A stretch of 64,000 nt of DNA, from assembly GCF_022815905.2 (NCBI RefSeq), contig NZ_CP119327.1, positions 1,674,001 through 1,738,000 on the forward strand. The letters run 5' to 3'. Source of the stretch: Staphylococcus sp. NRL 16/872 (GTDB lineage Bacteria; Bacillota; Bacilli; Staphylococcales; Staphylococcaceae). Below the pieces are notes generated by a model. That model was not told the DNA's origin and made no database searches. It saw nothing but the letters and a program-made list of their open reading frames with translations. Below are positions 30,815 through 41,679 of the stretch, piece after piece. Position 1 is the first letter of the stretch. Each line of letters begins with the position of its first letter. The translations under genes and the position numbers were made by a program.

Positions 30815-33166
30815 TTATTTGAGCTCAGCTACTGTGACACCAAAGCCACCTTCGCTAGGCATACCACCTCGGAATGATTTAACACTTTTATGTTTCTTCA
30901 AGTGATTTTGTACGGCTTTTTGTAAGGCACCCGTACCTTTACCATGAATAATATATACTTGCTCATAGTTGCTTAACACTGCTTGATCAATGTATTGGTC
31001 TAACTCGCCAACCGCTTCTTCATAACGATATCCTCTTAAGTCTAGTTCTGTTTTAATCGTTTGACGATTTTGACGTGTGACCATTTTAACTGGCTTTTCT
31101 TTTTTCTTCTTCGTTTTTTCTAAATCTTTAATAGGTAATTTCATTTTAATAATACCCATTTGGACCACGGCTTCATCATCACCTACAAGTTCTAATACCT
31201 CACCTTTTTGACCATAAGATAAAACTTTCACTTCATCTCCAGCATGAATTTCATCATATTTTTGTTTTTGCACATTTTGTTTAATGGATTTGGCTTCATA
31301 TTGATCATCTAATTGCTTTTTCTTATCAATTAATTCATGTTCTTTAACGTCGGCGCCTTTTTTATCACGCAAATCACGTAGTTCTTTTAAGATGTTGTCT
31401 GCTTCTTTTGTTGCTGATTTCACACGTTGATTGGCCCTTTCTTTAGCCTCATCCATTAATTTTTGTTCATAATTTTTATATTGTTGATACTGCTGTTCAA
31501 GGTCATCATGCGTTGTTTTAGCTTCTCTCAATAATCGGTCTAATTCAATTCGTTGTTCGTCTACACGCTTTGAATTCTTTTCAAGCGATTCTATCATTGA
31601 ATTAATTTCTTGTTCATCTGTACCAATCATTGTTTTAGCTTTATTAATGATATTCAGTTTGAGGCCTAATTTTCTAGAGATATCAAAAGCATTCGAACGC
31701 CCAGGAACGCCCATCAATAATTTATAGGTAGGACTCAATGTATTTACGTCAAATTCAACGCTAGCATTCATTACACCTTCACGATTATAGCTATAAGCTT
31801 TAAGCTCTGGATAATGCGTTGTCGCCATTACTAAAGAACCAATCTCACGGACATGATCTAGAATACTCATAGCAAGCGCTGCCCCTTCACTAGGATCCGT
31901 ACCTGCACCTAATTCATCAAATAAAACTAAGCTATTCTTATCTGTCTCTTTCAAAATTTCAACAATATTTTTCATGTGAGAAGAAAAAGTAGATAATGAT
32001 TGTTCGATAGATTGCTCGTCCCCGATATCACAATAAACGTTCTCAAAGACACTCAATTGGCTACCATCCAACGTAGGAATCAGCAAACCAGATTGTGCCA
32101 TGACAATGATGAGACCTAATGTTTTAAGTGTGACTGTTTTACCACCTGTGTTAGGACCTGTAATAATCACCGTTTCAATATCATCAATAAATTCAATGGT
32201 ATTCGCTACCACAGTTTCTCTATTTAATAAAGGATGATAAGCATTTGGTAAATAAACCGTTCTTTCTTTATAAAATGTAGGTTTCGTACCTTTAATTGAA
32301 CGCGCGTAACGTGCTTTTGCTGTTAAGAAATCGATATGTCCCATCACAGATTCTGCTACTAAACAGCCATCCGCATCAGAAGCTACTAATCCTGTTAATT
32401 CTGTTAAAATACGCTCACGTTCTACTGCTTCATCGTTGCGCAAACGACTAATTTGATTATTCATTTCTACTATTGAAGATGGCTCAATATATAACGTTTG
32501 ACCAGAAGCAGATTGATCATGCACAATCCCTTTAAAATCTTGACGATATTCTGCTTTAACTGGAATAACATTTCGGTCATTACGCACAGTAATAATCGCA
32601 TCAGATAACTTTTTCTGATTCGCCTGACTCTTCACAATACGGTCCAAATTCTGTCGAATACGTTGGTTTGTGCTCGAAATCTTGCTTCGAATACCTTGTA
32701 ATTCATAACTTGCATTATCATATAAATCGTACGTATCACATTTCTCATTAATTTCTTGGAAAAGGTCTGATAGTACTGGCAACTGGTTCATCTTATCATT
32801 CAAGATAGGATATTTAACAACTTCTTCATCTTCTTCAAGTAATTGATTATAAAATGTCTTAAATTGATTCTGAACTTGAATTAAACGTTTAATCAATTTC
32901 AATTCAGAAACATTCAGTACCCCACCAATCGTAGCACGGTGAATAAGTGGCGATACTTTGGCTAACCCACTTAAACTAGGCATGCGATGTTTATTATAAA
33001 TTTGTGAGATTTCATCTGTTTCATTCATTTGAAACTCTACTGTTTCAAAATCTGTTGCTGGAGACATCTTAGACACTTTTTCACGTCCTAAATCACTCAC
33101 TGTTTCAGAAGCAACAAATGATTTAATTTTATCAAATTCTAAGACGTCTAATGTTTTTTGTCTCAT
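30815..33166 (-). CDS. mutS2: MutS2 protein (ribosome-collision / recombination ATPase)
   Basis: 783 residues. MutS core without the mismatch-recognition domain, Walker [13 protein letters not shown], Walker [14 protein letters not shown], a long coiled coil (about 510-620) and a C-terminal Smr nuclease domain ([20 protein letters not shown] in part, [10 protein letters not shown]). In B. subtilis MutS2 splits collided ribosomes; in others it limits recombination. 10 nt after polX, in the zapA-cvpA-polX-mutS2 group. Confidence 0.97.
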   Translation of the reverse strand: MRQKTLDVLEFDKIKSFVASETVSDLGREKVSKMSPATDFETVEFQMNETDEISQIYNKHRMPSLSGLAKVSPLIHRATIGGVLNVSELKLIKRLIQVQNQFKTFYNQLLEEDEEVVKYPILNDKMNQLPVLSDLFQEINEKCDTYDLYDNASYELQGIRSKISSTNQRIRQNLDRIVKSQANQKKLSDAIITVRNDRNVIPVKAEYRQDFKGIVHDQSASGQTLYIEPSSIVEMNNQISRLRNDEAVERERILTELTGLVASDADGCLVAESVMGHIDFLTAKARYARSIKGTKPTFYKERTVYLPNAYHPLLNRETVVANTIEFIDDIETVIITGPNTGGKTVTLKTLGLIIVMAQSGLLIPTLDGSQLSVFENVYCDIGDEQSIEQSLSTFSSHMKNIVEILKETDKNSLVLFDELGAGTDPSEGAALAMSILDHVREIGSLVMATTHYPELKAYSYNREGVMNASVEFDVNTLSPTYKLLMGVPGRSNAFDISRKLGLKLNIINKAKTMIGTDEQEINSMIESLEKNSKRVDEQRIELDRLLREAKTTHDDLEQQYQQYKNYEQKLMDEAKERANQRVKSATKEADNILKELRDLRDKKGADVKEHELIDKKKQLDDQYEAKSIKQNVQKQKYDEIHAGDEVKVLSYGQKGEVLELVGDDEAVVQMGIIKMKLPIKDLEKTKKKKEKPVKMVTRQNRQTIKTELDLRGYRYEEAVGELDQYIDQAVLSNYEQVYIIHGKGTGALQKAVQNHLKKHKSVKSFRGGMPSEGGFGVTVAELK

Positions 33167-33175
33167 ACAATCCCT

Positions 33176-34888
33176 CTATTTCTTCAATTTTATATTATTT
33201 TCTACTAAATCTTTAAATGCTTCCCTAGACATTGTATTAATGACTCTATCTTTATGGACGAAACCTTTCTGGGCAGTTGCTACACCATATTTCATAAAGT
33301 CTAAGTGATCAGTATGATGCGCATCCGTATTAATTGTTAATTTAACGTTTGGATATTTTCTAACTATCTCCGCATTTAAATCTAAACGAGCGGGGTTAGC
33401 ATTAATTTCCATAATAGTATTAGTTTCTTCCGCCAACTTCATCAACTGTTCTATATTTGGCTCATAACCTTTACGTCTCCCTATAATTCGACCTGTAGGA
33501 TGAGCAATATGTCTGACATAAGGATTACGACATGCATTTTCTAATCGCTTCATAATTTCTTCTTCAGACTGATTAAAACTTTGATGAATTGTTGCAATCA
33601 CGTAATCTAATTGCGCTAAAACGTCATTATCATAATCTAATGAACCATCTGGTAGAATGTCCATTTCTGTTCCTGAATAGACATCGATTTCTTTATATTC
33701 TTCATTCAGTTTTTTAATTTCTTCATTTTGACGTATTAATCTTTCTACTTGTAAACCATTCGCCACTCTCAAACTTTTAGAATGGTCCGTAATCGCCATA
33801 AACTGGTATCCCTTTTCAATATTGGCTTCGATCATTTCTCGAATTGAAAAAGCACCATCACTATATGTCGTATGCATATGAATATCGCCATTAATATCGT
33901 CTAATGTAATGATATTGCTTAAATCTTTATCGAATTCACTGCCATCTTCGCGCATTGCTGGATCTATCCATTCACTACCAAAGTGTTGGTAAATCTCCGC
34001 TTCATTTTGGAATTGTAGAAGCGTGCCATCTTGTTGTTCAATGCCATATTCGCTGACTTTTTCATTTTGCGCTTTAGCAAGTTGTCTAATGCGAATATTA
34101 TGGTCCTTAGAGCCAGTGAAGTGTTGTAATGTATGGTAGTAAGCAGCAGGTTCGATTAATCTAAAGTCTACCCCAACTGTTTCGTCATCATATGTTAATT
34201 CCAGAGAAACTTTAGTTTGCCCTACAGCCACTTCTTTAACTTTATTCGGAATCTCTAATAATTGTTGTTGTACTTTATCAGGGTGATCCGTGCTGATAAT
34301 ATAATCTAAATCTTTACTCATTTCTTTATAACGACGGAAGCTTCCAGCTACAGAATATTTATCAACGTCTTCTAAAGTCTCTAAATATTCACTAATCGTT
34401 TGATTTAATTTGCGCATTAACCCAATTGGATAACGATCTTTTTTAGCACCTAACGCTTTCACAGCTTCTAAAATATTTTGCTCCGTCTTTTTAGCAAAAC
34501 CGCTCAATTCACTTACTTTGCCATTTTCACATGCTGTTTGTAGACTCTCTTTATCTGTAATATTCAGTTCTTTGTACAATTTCGCTATTTTTTTACTACC
34601 TAAACCTTGGATTTTCATTAATGGAATTAATCCTTCAGGTACAACTTGTTGAAGTTCTTGTAAGGTAGATGATTCTCCCGTAGTACGGAATTCATTGATA
34701 ACGTCACCTACACCTTTACCAATATTTTTTAATTTTGTTACATCTTCAATCTCATCTAACGTACGCTCATCAATTTCTAAACTTTGAGCTGCTTTTCTAT
34801 ACGCAGAAACTTTAAACGTATTTTCTCCATTCAATTCCATATATATAGCTATTTTTTCTAATAATTGGATTACATCTTTTTTAGTCAC
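33176..34888 (-). CDS. polX: Family X DNA polymerase with PHP domain
   Basis: 570 residues from GTG 34886-34888 (TKKDVIQLLEKIAIYMEL), matching the family length; the frame runs 11 codons further upstream without support. N-terminal helix-hairpin-helix and Pol-beta-like nucleotidyl transferase (AGSFRRYKEMSKDLDYIIS with the metal Asp pair), then a C-terminal PHP nuclease (DIHMHTTYSDGAFSIREMI, MAITDHS, TDAHHTDHL). Gap-filling polymerase and 3'-5' exonuclease in base excision repair. Confidence 0.95.
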   Translation of the reverse strand: MTKKDVIQLLEKIAIYMELNGENTFKVSAYRKAAQSLEIDERTLDEIEDVTKLKNIGKGVGDVINEFRTTGESSTLQELQQVVPEGLIPLMKIQGLGSKKIAKLYKELNITDKESLQTACENGKVSELSGFAKKTEQNILEAVKALGAKKDRYPIGLMRKLNQTISEYLETLEDVDKYSVAGSFRRYKEMSKDLDYIISTDHPDKVQQQLLEIPNKVKEVAVGQTKVSLELTYDDETVGVDFRLIEPAAYYHTLQHFTGSKDHNIRIRQLAKAQNEKVSEYGIEQQDGTLLQFQNEAEIYQHFGSEWIDPAMREDGSEFDKDLSNIITLDDINGDIHMHTTYSDGAFSIREMIEANIEKGYQFMAITDHSKSLRVANGLQVERLIRQNEEIKKLNEEYKEIDVYSGTEMDILPDGSLDYDNDVLAQLDYVIATIHQSFNQSEEEIMKRLENACRNPYVRHIAHPTGRIIGRRKGYEPNIEQLMKLAEETNTIMEINANPARLDLNAEIVRKYPNVKLTINTDAHHTDHLDFMKYGVATAQKGFVHKDRVINTMSREAFKDLVENNIKLKK

Positions 34889-34965
34889 TACTCTCACTCC
34901 ATAAAAAGAAGACCAGGACATTAAACATAGTCTTATTGTCCTGACCTCATATCAGTTTTGTTTTA

Positions 34966-35487
34966 TTATAAGTTTAAAATATAGGATGATAACCAAGGCG
35001 TATGAAATAAAATGCCACTTCCTAATATTGAATGCGATAAACTTTGTTGTAACCAGTCCACTGGATATAATGCGACTATGTAAAGTGCTATTTGTAGTAA
35101 AATAATAGCTAATACAGGGCTAAGCATACACCCTAACACTCTACTTATTAGCGCAATATTTTGATACGTCACTATATTATCAAAAGTTACAATAATAAGA
35201 TATAAAAGCAACTTGCTAGTAAACATAATTAAAATAAAAGCGAAAATGGTATCAAAGCGCTGTTGTAAGTCATTAAAATGAAATGCAAATGAAGTATCGT
35301 AAGCGATTGTTTTTGGGAAAGGTAAAAAAACAATTAACTGTTTAGCAATAGAACGATAAAATTGATGCGCAATAATTAATGAAACAATCGACGCTAATAA
35401 GTGTAAACTACTAAGCCAAATACCTCTTCTAAACCCCATTACAATATAGTAAATGATGATAAGTACAACAATAACATCTATAAGCAT
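34966..35487 (-). CDS. CvpA-family membrane protein
   Basis: 173 residues with four hydrophobic segments (about 3-20, 28-50, 80-100, 115-140). CvpA/YshB family; E. coli CvpA is tied to colicin V export and envelope stress, but the role in Firmicutes is unknown. N-terminal IDVIVVLIIIYYIVMGFRRG fits the family pattern. One base from zapA, in the same transcript. Confidence 0.87.
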   Translation of the reverse strand: MLIDVIVVLIIIYYIVMGFRRGIWLSSLHLLASIVSLIIAHQFYRSIAKQLIVFLPFPKTIAYDTSFAFHFNDLQQRFDTIFAFILIMFTSKLLLYLIIVTFDNIVTYQNIALISRVLGCMLSPVLAIILLQIALYIVALYPVDWLQQSLSHSILGSGILFHTPWLSSYILNL

Positions 35488-35754
35488 TTAATCTTCTCGA
35501 TGTTTTAATTGTTGAATTTCTTGACGGAGCTTACGATTTTCCTCTTCTAGTTGAACTTTTTCATGCATAATATTCACTGCTGTTAAAATAGACTTTCTTG
35601 TAGTATCTAATCCAGATGATTTACGACCCATCTCTTTTAACTTTTCATCAACTAAGTGAGCCACGTAACGAATATGTTCCGGGCTATCTTCACCGATAAT
35701 AGTATAATTCTGATCATTAATTGAAACATTGATACGGTTCTTAAACTCTCCCAT
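35488..35754 (-). CDS. zapA: Cell-division protein ZapA
   Basis: 88 residues from ATG 35752-35754 (MGEFKNRINVSINDQNYTII). The longer frame begins before the GGAGTTGAGG ribosome site. ZapA fold with N-terminal beta strands and a C-terminal coiled coil (about 50-85). It binds and cross-links FtsZ filaments. First gene of the zapA-cvpA-polX-mutS2 group, divergent from rnhC. Confidence 0.92.
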   Translation of the reverse strand: MGEFKNRINVSINDQNYTIIGEDSPEHIRYVAHLVDEKLKEMGRKSSGLDTTRKSILTAVNIMHEKVQLEEENRKLRQEIQQLKHRED

Positions 35755-36016
35755 AACCTCAACTCCTGACATCTTTAAATTATTCTAAACCTTATCCTAA
35801 ATAGTTATGTAGTATTACTCTAAAAGAAATTGCAAGTTATCCTTAATTAATAAATAATCACAATATATTATACATGAGCATAGCCTTATTTGTAAGTGGC
35901 GAAGTGCTATACTTTTTTCTACGTCTTTTAACGCTATCTCTTATCATAACTTGTAAATATGTTATCATTATGTAGGTTTTAACAGTATTTTTGAAAAAGT
36001 GAGGTCAAGCACCATA

Positions 36017-36952
36017 ATGGCTAATGTCGTCCATAAACTAACAGAACAAGAGATTCAACAATTGATGCAACAAGTATCATTTGAAACCTCTCAATTACCA
36101 AACGGTATGAAAGCTCGTACTAAATATAAGCAAACAACGATTAATATATATAACTCTGGAAAAGTCATGTTTCAAGGTAAACAGGCAGAAACAGTAGCAC
36201 AACAACTATTACCTAGTCATAGCGCTAGTGCAAATGCAACTACGTCTAAGGCTAAGCAAACTTCAACGATGACTATATCTTACAATCAGTATAACTGCAT
36301 CGGGAGTGATGAAGCAGGGAGTGGTGATTACTTTGGACCACTTACTGTATGTGCTGCTTACGTTTCAAAAGAGCATGTACAAATTTTAAAAACATTAGGT
36401 GTCGATGACTCGAAAAAATTAACCGATCCTAAAATTGTAGAATTAGCAGAACAACTCATTACTTTCTTACCCCATTCTTTATTAACGCTAGATAATATTA
36501 AATATAATGAAAGACAAGCTTTAGGTTGGTCTCAAGTTAAGATAAAAGCTGTGTTACATAATGAAGCGATTAAAAATGTGACACAAAAAATTTCTACAGA
36601 TGCATTAGAATATATTGTGATTGATCAGTTTGCAGAACGTGGTGTATATCAACGTTATGCCTTAAGTGCCCTACCTTTTCCAGAAAAAACGCAATTCGAA
36701 ACTAAAGGCGAATCAAAGTCATTAGCTATCGCTGCAGCAAGCATTATCTCAAGATACGCATTTGTGAAGCATATGGATCATATCGCTAAAACAATGCGCT
36801 GCGACATTCCAAAAGGCGCTAGCAATAAAGTAGATTTAGTAGCCGCTCGTATTATTGAACAACACGGCATTGCTAAATTAGATAGTATTTCTAAAAAACA
36901 TTTCAAAAACCGAGAAAAAGCACAAAATCTAGTTACTAAAAAATATAATTAA
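36017..36952 (+). CDS. rnhC: Ribonuclease HIII
   Basis: 311 residues from ATG 36017-36019 ([13 protein letters not shown]); the longer frame begins upstream of the GAGGTC site. N-terminal TBP-like DUF3378 domain (about 1-80), then RNase HII/HIII core with [12 protein letters not shown] (D-E-x-G-x-G signature), DDSKKL and VIDQFAERG. Cuts RNA in RNA-DNA hybrids. Single gene with its own terminator. Confidence 0.95.
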   Translation: MANVVHKLTEQEIQQLMQQVSFETSQLPNGMKARTKYKQTTINIYNSGKVMFQGKQAETVAQQLLPSHSASANATTSKAKQTSTMTISYNQYNCIGSDEAGSGDYFGPLTVCAAYVSKEHVQILKTLGVDDSKKLTDPKIVELAEQLITFLPHSLLTLDNIKYNERQALGWSQVKIKAVLHNEAIKNVTQKISTDALEYIVIDQFAERGVYQRYALSALPFPEKTQFETKGESKSLAIAAASIISRYAFVKHMDHIAKTMRCDIPKGASNKVDLVAARIIEQHGIAKLDSISKKHFKNREKAQNLVTKKYN

Positions 36953-36956
36953 ATTA

Positions 36957-36993
36957 CTAAAGCCACTTCATGCAATTACGAAGTGGCTTTCAC
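36957..36993 (+). terminator. Terminator after rnhC
   Basis: AAAGCCACTTC, 10-nt loop, GAAGTGGCTTT on the plus strand, just after the stop codon; a short T run ends it. Confidence 0.85.
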
Positions 36994-37008
36994 TATGTTA
37001 CTAAAAGT

Positions 37009-37170
37009 AGTTCTTAGATAGATATTCACTCGTTTAAGTTGTTGCGCTTTCCGGTGGGAAAGGATCAAGCCTGTAGTCTTGAGGCTCTTTCTTTTCCACC
37101 AGGAGTCTCCACAACTACACTTCGTAATCTATCTTAGAACTACTTACTTAAGTGTGTAAGTGCTTATGTT
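37009..37170. repeat. Palindromic repeat, copy A
   Basis: Non-coding element whose outer ends are inverted repeats, AGTTCTTAGATAGAT at 37009 and ATCTATCTTAGAACT at 37127-37141 (one mismatch), followed by a CTTA...AAGTG segment. The inside aligns with the reverse complement of copy B, including CCTGTAGTCTT and AGGAGTCT. It has a MITE-like shape; no transposase and no clear target duplication was found. Confidence 0.65.
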
Positions 37171-37511
37171 CATCTTAATTTATTAATTGAAGTGATATAG
37201 TAATTTACTATGATTTTTAAATAGCTAAGTTAAATATTTTAAATTTGAATATAAAAACTTTTACATTATCCATAATGCAAATTCTTATACTAATTCATAA
37301 TGAAATTAAGAACTATAACATTATAAAAGAAATTTTAACGTTAAATAAAATAGACATTTAGATACGAGAACATAACACAGGATATCTTATAAAATATTTT
37401 TCATACATAACAAATTAAGAAAATTTTTGATTGCTTACATACTTGCATAAGCCGTTTTAAAATAGATTAAAAAGTGTTATTGTGATGACTTCTTTGCTGA
37501 TTATAAATAAA

Positions 37512-37582
37512 TACAAGTGCTTCAACACTTATGTAAGAAATTCTAAAGATGAACTACGAGTGTTGTTGCGCGACTCTTGGCG
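37512..37582. repeat. Palindromic repeat, copy C (decayed)
   Basis: Partial and worn relative of copy B in the same orientation: ACAAGTGCTTCAACACTTATG, TTCTAAAGAT, GAACTACGAGTGTTGTTGCG-type blocks match the left half of B. The right half is lost. Confidence 0.45.
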
Positions 37583-37595
37583 TTTTTTTATATTG

Positions 37596-37755
37596 AACAC
37601 AAGTGCAAGTGCACTTGTGTAAGGCGTTCTAAGATAGATAACGAAACGTAGTTGCGTAGACTCCTAGGGGAGCAGTGCCAGTCGAAGACTACAGGCTGAG
37701 ACGGCACCCCTGGAAAGCTTAGCAACTTAAGTGAGTGAATATCTATCTTAGAACT
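37596..37755. repeat. Palindromic repeat, copy B
   Basis: Inverted relative of copy A about 485 bp away. Ends GTTCTAAGATAGAT (37626-37639) and ATCTATCTTAGAACT (37741-37755), preceded by the short palindrome CAAGTGCAAGTGCACTTG. A 66-codon minus-strand open frame overlaps it but reads only through the repeat. Confidence 0.65.
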
Positions 37756-37769
37756 CATTGAAAAAGTAT

Positions 37770-37816
37770 GTAAAAAAACTGTCGACAAAATTGGAAACTT
37801 TGTCGACAGTCTTTAT
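37770..37816 (-). terminator. Terminator after pheT
   Basis: On the minus strand AAGACTGTCGACAAAG-TTTCCAA-TTTTGTCGACAGTTTTTTTA, a 13-bp GC-containing stem with T run, just downstream of pheT. Confidence 0.93.
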
Positions 37817-37835
37817 ATTATAATCTTTAAATTGA

Positions 37836-40238
37836 TTATCTAATTGTAGCACCTTGTGCTTGTAATGCTTCTAAAATCTTATCGTGAACTTTTGATACAC
37901 GTTCGTCTGTTAATGTATCTTCAGTATCTAAATAATTCAATCGAATAGCAACTGATTTTTTACCTTCTTCTAAATGTTCACCTTCGTAAACATCAAATAC
38001 TAATGTACTTTGAAGAATATCTTCACCATTGTCATGAATAATTTGTTTCAATTCTGATGAAGGCACATCACTATTTACTTCCAGTGCAATATCACGTGTT
38101 ACGCCAGGGAATCTAGGAATAGGTTCATAATTGATGTAACCTACCGCCACTTGCATAATCGCATCATAATTTAATTCAAACACATACGTACGTTTTAAAT
38201 CATTATCTGCTGCAACTTGAGGATGTAATTCACCAATAAAGCCGATTTCTTTTCCTTCTAATGAAATTATCGCCGTACGCCCTGGGTGTAAACCATTAAT
38301 TTCGCCAGCTTTATAACTAAATTCTAAGTTCAGTTTTTCAGCTACACGATCCACTACACCTTTTGCAATAAAGAAGTCAATTTCTTCTTTTTTACCTTGC
38401 CAAGTATTCACTACATATTCGCCAGTTAAAATACCACTTAAGTATTCTACCTCATCAGGAAGTTCGCCTTCGCCATTGCCAAAGAAGACACGACCTACTT
38501 CATATAATCTAACGTCTTTGTTTTTACGTGCAACATTGTAAGCCACCGCTTCAATTAAATGCGGTAATAAGCTTTGACGTAATGTAGAATGTGCTTCACT
38601 CATTGGCATTAATAAACTAATCGTTGGACGTTCTTGTAATGAGAAATCTTTCGCATGGTCTTTAGAGACTAATGAATACGTAATTGCTTGGTTCAATCCA
38701 GCACCTTCAAGTGTTTCTTTAACTGTACGTGTTTTATGTTGGCGATCAGTTAATTCCCCACTTGTCACTTCGCCGAACACTGGTAATGATGAAGGAATTT
38801 CATCGTAACCATAAATACGTGCGACTTCTTCAATTAAGTCTTCTTTAATCGTAATATCTTTACGGCGTGATGGTACATTAACTGTTAATGTTTCGCCATT
38901 TTGTTCTGTTTCAAAGCCTAATTGTTCAAAGATAGCTTTAATTTCATCACTTGATAAATCAAAACCAATTGTTTTGTTTACTTTTTCAGCAGTAATATCA
39001 ATTGGTGTAACAAATGAACCTAAATCTCCTGAAGCTACTCTATCTTGTAGCACTTCACCAGATGCATATGTTTGTAATAAGTAACATGCTCTGTCTACCG
39101 CTTCATCGACGAATTCTGTCGCGATACCCTTTTCAAAACGGCTAGAAGATTCACTACGTAAATTTAATCGACGTGATGTATGACGGATTGATACTGGGTC
39201 AAAAATGGCACCTTCTACAACCACGTTAGTAGTTTGTTCAGTTACTTCTGAAAAGTCTCCACCCATTACGCCAGCTAATGCGATAGGTTCTTGACCATTT
39301 GAAATCACGATATCAGTATCCACTAACGTACGCTCAGTATTATCTAATGTCGCCATTGTTTCTTTATCTTTAGCTTGACGTACAACAATTTCTTTAGAAC
39401 CAATATGGTCTTGGTCGAACATGTGTAATGGTTGACCGTATTCTAATAATACATAGTTTGAAATATCAACGACATTATTAATTGGGCGAATACCTGCTTT
39501 AATTAAACGGGCTTGCATCCAAATTGGAGATGGCGCAATTGTAACGTTTTTAACAACTCGTGCGCTGTAGTATGGAACCTTTTCAGGATTATCAATAGTC
39601 ACTGATAATTCATTTGATGCAGATTCTGAAGTTTCGTTACTTTGAGTTGCTGGTTTCGTCATTTCAGTTTGATATAAAGCTGCTACTTCATAAGCAGTAC
39701 CTACCATACTTAATGCGTCCGCGCGGTTTGGTGTTAAATCAAATTCCATTACTTGATCGTTTAAATAAAGGGCTGTTAGCGCATCTGTGCCTGGCTCAAC
39801 TTCAGTCGGGAAGACAAAGATACCGTTCTCGTAAGCTTTAGGTACGACATTACTTGAAATACCAATTTCTTGTAATGAACAAATCATACCTTCTGAACGT
39901 TCACCGCGTAATTTGGCGCGTTTAATCTTGATACCGCCTGGTAAACGACCGCCTACTTTGGCAACAATTACATGTTGGCCAGCATCTACATTAGGTGCAC
40001 CACAAACGATTTGAACTGCTTCTTCTTCACCAATGTCTACTTGGCAAATATTTAATTTATCAGCGTCAGGATGTTTCTCTTTAGATTGAACATAACCTAC
40101 TACTAAATTTTTAATATCTTTCGTGTAATCGATAATATCATCTACTTCAATACCTGTACGTGTAATACGTTCTGCTAAGTCTTCTACTGAAACGCCAGCG
40201 TCTACGTAATCTTTTAACCATTCATTTGAAATCAACAT
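37836..40238 (-). CDS. pheT: Phenylalanyl-tRNA synthetase beta subunit
   Basis: 800 residues, large subunit of the alpha2-beta2 enzyme. N-terminal tRNA-binding OB fold (GYVQSKEKHPDADKLNICQV in part), B3/B4 editing region, B5 DNA-binding-like domain and C-terminal anticodon-binding FDX-ACB domain (IPRFPGVTRDIALEV). Overlaps the pheS stop by 1 nt; co-transcribed under the T-box. Confidence 0.98.
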   Translation of the reverse strand: MLISNEWLKDYVDAGVSVEDLAERITRTGIEVDDIIDYTKDIKNLVVGYVQSKEKHPDADKLNICQVDIGEEEAVQIVCGAPNVDAGQHVIVAKVGGRLPGGIKIKRAKLRGERSEGMICSLQEIGISSNVVPKAYENGIFVFPTEVEPGTDALTALYLNDQVMEFDLTPNRADALSMVGTAYEVAALYQTEMTKPATQSNETSESASNELSVTIDNPEKVPYYSARVVKNVTIAPSPIWMQARLIKAGIRPINNVVDISNYVLLEYGQPLHMFDQDHIGSKEIVVRQAKDKETMATLDNTERTLVDTDIVISNGQEPIALAGVMGGDFSEVTEQTTNVVVEGAIFDPVSIRHTSRRLNLRSESSSRFEKGIATEFVDEAVDRACYLLQTYASGEVLQDRVASGDLGSFVTPIDITAEKVNKTIGFDLSSDEIKAIFEQLGFETEQNGETLTVNVPSRRKDITIKEDLIEEVARIYGYDEIPSSLPVFGEVTSGELTDRQHKTRTVKETLEGAGLNQAITYSLVSKDHAKDFSLQERPTISLLMPMSEAHSTLRQSLLPHLIEAVAYNVARKNKDVRLYEVGRVFFGNGEGELPDEVEYLSGILTGEYVVNTWQGKKEEIDFFIAKGVVDRVAEKLNLEFSYKAGEINGLHPGRTAIISLEGKEIGFIGELHPQVAADNDLKRTYVFELNYDAIMQVAVGYINYEPIPRFPGVTRDIALEVNSDVPSSELKQIIHDNGEDILQSTLVFDVYEGEHLEEGKKSVAIRLNYLDTEDTLTDERVSKVHDKILEALQAQGATIR

Positions 40239-41296
40239 TATGCTTCACCTCTATCTTCAACAGCTTTAAATTGATCAAGGAATCGAACGTCATTAGTATA
40301 GAAATGACGAATATCTTCAATGCCATATTTCAACATTGCAATACGGTCAGGACCCATACCAAATGCGAAACCTGAATATTCATTTGAATCAAAACCGGCC
40401 ATTTCAAGTACGTTTGGATGTACCATACCAGCACCTAAGATTTCAATCCAACCTGTGTGTTTACATACGTTACAGCCTTTACCTTTGCATTTGAAACAAG
40501 ATACGTCAACTTCTACTGATGGTTCAGTGAATGGGAAATAACTTGGACGTAAACGAATTTCACGGTCTGCACCGAATAATTTTTTCGCCACTAATTCTAA
40601 CGTACCTTTTAAGTCGCTCATTTTAATATTTTTATCAACAACTAAACCTTCAATTTGTGTAAATTGGTGACTGTGTGTCGCATCATCTGAATCACGACGA
40701 TACACTTTACCAGGACAGATAATTTTTACTGGACCTTGGCCGTTACGTTTTTCCATTGTACGCGCTTGTACTGGAGATGTATGTGTACGCATTAAGATTT
40801 CATCTGTGATATAGAAACTATCTTGCATATCACGTGCTGGATGAGACTTAGGTAAGTTTAATGCTTCAAAGTTATAGTAATCTTGCTCTACTTCATATCC
40901 ATCAACGATTTCATAACCTAGACCTAAGAATAAATCTTCAATTTCTTCAACTGTTCTTGTTAAAGGATGTTTAGAACCAATGCTGATTTGACGGCTTGGT
41001 AACGTCACATCGATTGTTTCTTCTGCTAATTGTTGATTTAATTTTTCAGTTTTTAAAAGTTGTTGTTTTTCATCTAATTCACTTTGAATTGTTTGACGTA
41101 ATTCATTTACTTTTTGTCCGTAAGCAGGTTTTTCTTCATTAGGTAAATCTTTCATGTTTTTCATTAAGCCACTTACTGAACCTTTTTTACCTAAATATTT
41201 AACTTTAACATCTTGTAATTCACGTTCATTTTGAGCTTCATTAATATCAACAAGGGCTTGTTGTTTTAATTCTGCCATTGAATCGTTTTGAGTCAT
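40238..41296 (-). CDS. pheS: Phenylalanyl-tRNA synthetase alpha subunit
   Basis: 352 residues, catalytic class II subunit. N-terminal coiled coil (about 1-90), motif 2 [21 protein letters not shown] in part, motif 3 [18 protein letters not shown] in part, and a Cys-rich insert [17 protein letters not shown]. Its stop overlaps the pheT start. Confidence 0.98.
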   Translation of the reverse strand: MTQNDSMAELKQQALVDINEAQNERELQDVKVKYLGKKGSVSGLMKNMKDLPNEEKPAYGQKVNELRQTIQSELDEKQQLLKTEKLNQQLAEETIDVTLPSRQISIGSKHPLTRTVEEIEDLFLGLGYEIVDGYEVEQDYYNFEALNLPKSHPARDMQDSFYITDEILMRTHTSPVQARTMEKRNGQGPVKIICPGKVYRRDSDDATHSHQFTQIEGLVVDKNIKMSDLKGTLELVAKKLFGADREIRLRPSYFPFTEPSVEVDVSCFKCKGKGCNVCKHTGWIEILGAGMVHPNVLEMAGFDSNEYSGFAFGMGPDRIAMLKYGIEDIRHFYTNDVRFLDQFKAVEDRGEA

Positions 41297-41337
41297 ATTA
41301 CAGACACCTCACGCTTTCTATTTTTTAAAATTTAATA

Positions 41338-41600
41338 CAAAAAAAGACTTTCCTCCCTAGATGCTGGGACGAAAGTCTTTCCGTGGTACCACCCAAATTT
41401 ATGTCTTTATAAAGCATCACTATTCTCTACACTTTATGTGACATACACTTGCTTTACGTTGTTAACGAAGACGAACTCCGACTTAAATCTCTTTAAGTAA
41501 CCAAAAAGATGAAAGCAATTAACGAAAATTGGAGTAAGTTGCAGTCACGCTTACTCTCCCTGGGCAATTCTCTTTGTTAATTAAAGTCTTTTTATCGGTC
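41338..41600 (-). promoter_or_regulatory. T-box leader of pheST (Phe specifier)
   Basis: On the minus strand stem I is closed by AATTAAC/GTTAATT with specifier TTC at 41524-41526. The T-box core GGGTGGTACCACGG is at about 41382-41395. A terminator AAAGACTTTCGTCCC...GGGAGGAAAGTCTTTTTTT ends at about 41340. The remaining spacer 41601-41679 should hold the promoter. Confidence 0.94.
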
Positions 41601-41679
41601 AATCATTCAATTTTATATATTAAATTATTTATCTGAAAAATTGTTTACATCTAAGTATAGCCGATTTCAAATCGTATGG

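Larger units (their letters stand above)
36994..37771. other. Gene-free spacer rnhC-pheT with repeats
   Basis: About 780 bp with no convincing gene. It holds the repeat copies A, C and B, with an AT-rich stretch (about 37180-37490) between A and C in which I see nothing recognisable. Confidence 0.7.

Noticed and set aside
36994..37771. Possible CRISPR or tandem array in the repeat-rich spacer
   Set aside because: The repeats are three long, diverged and partly inverted copies without regular short spacers, and no cas genes are present.
37588..37788. 66-codon minus-strand open frame before pheT
   Set aside because: It lies wholly in palindromic repeat copy B and the pheT terminator.
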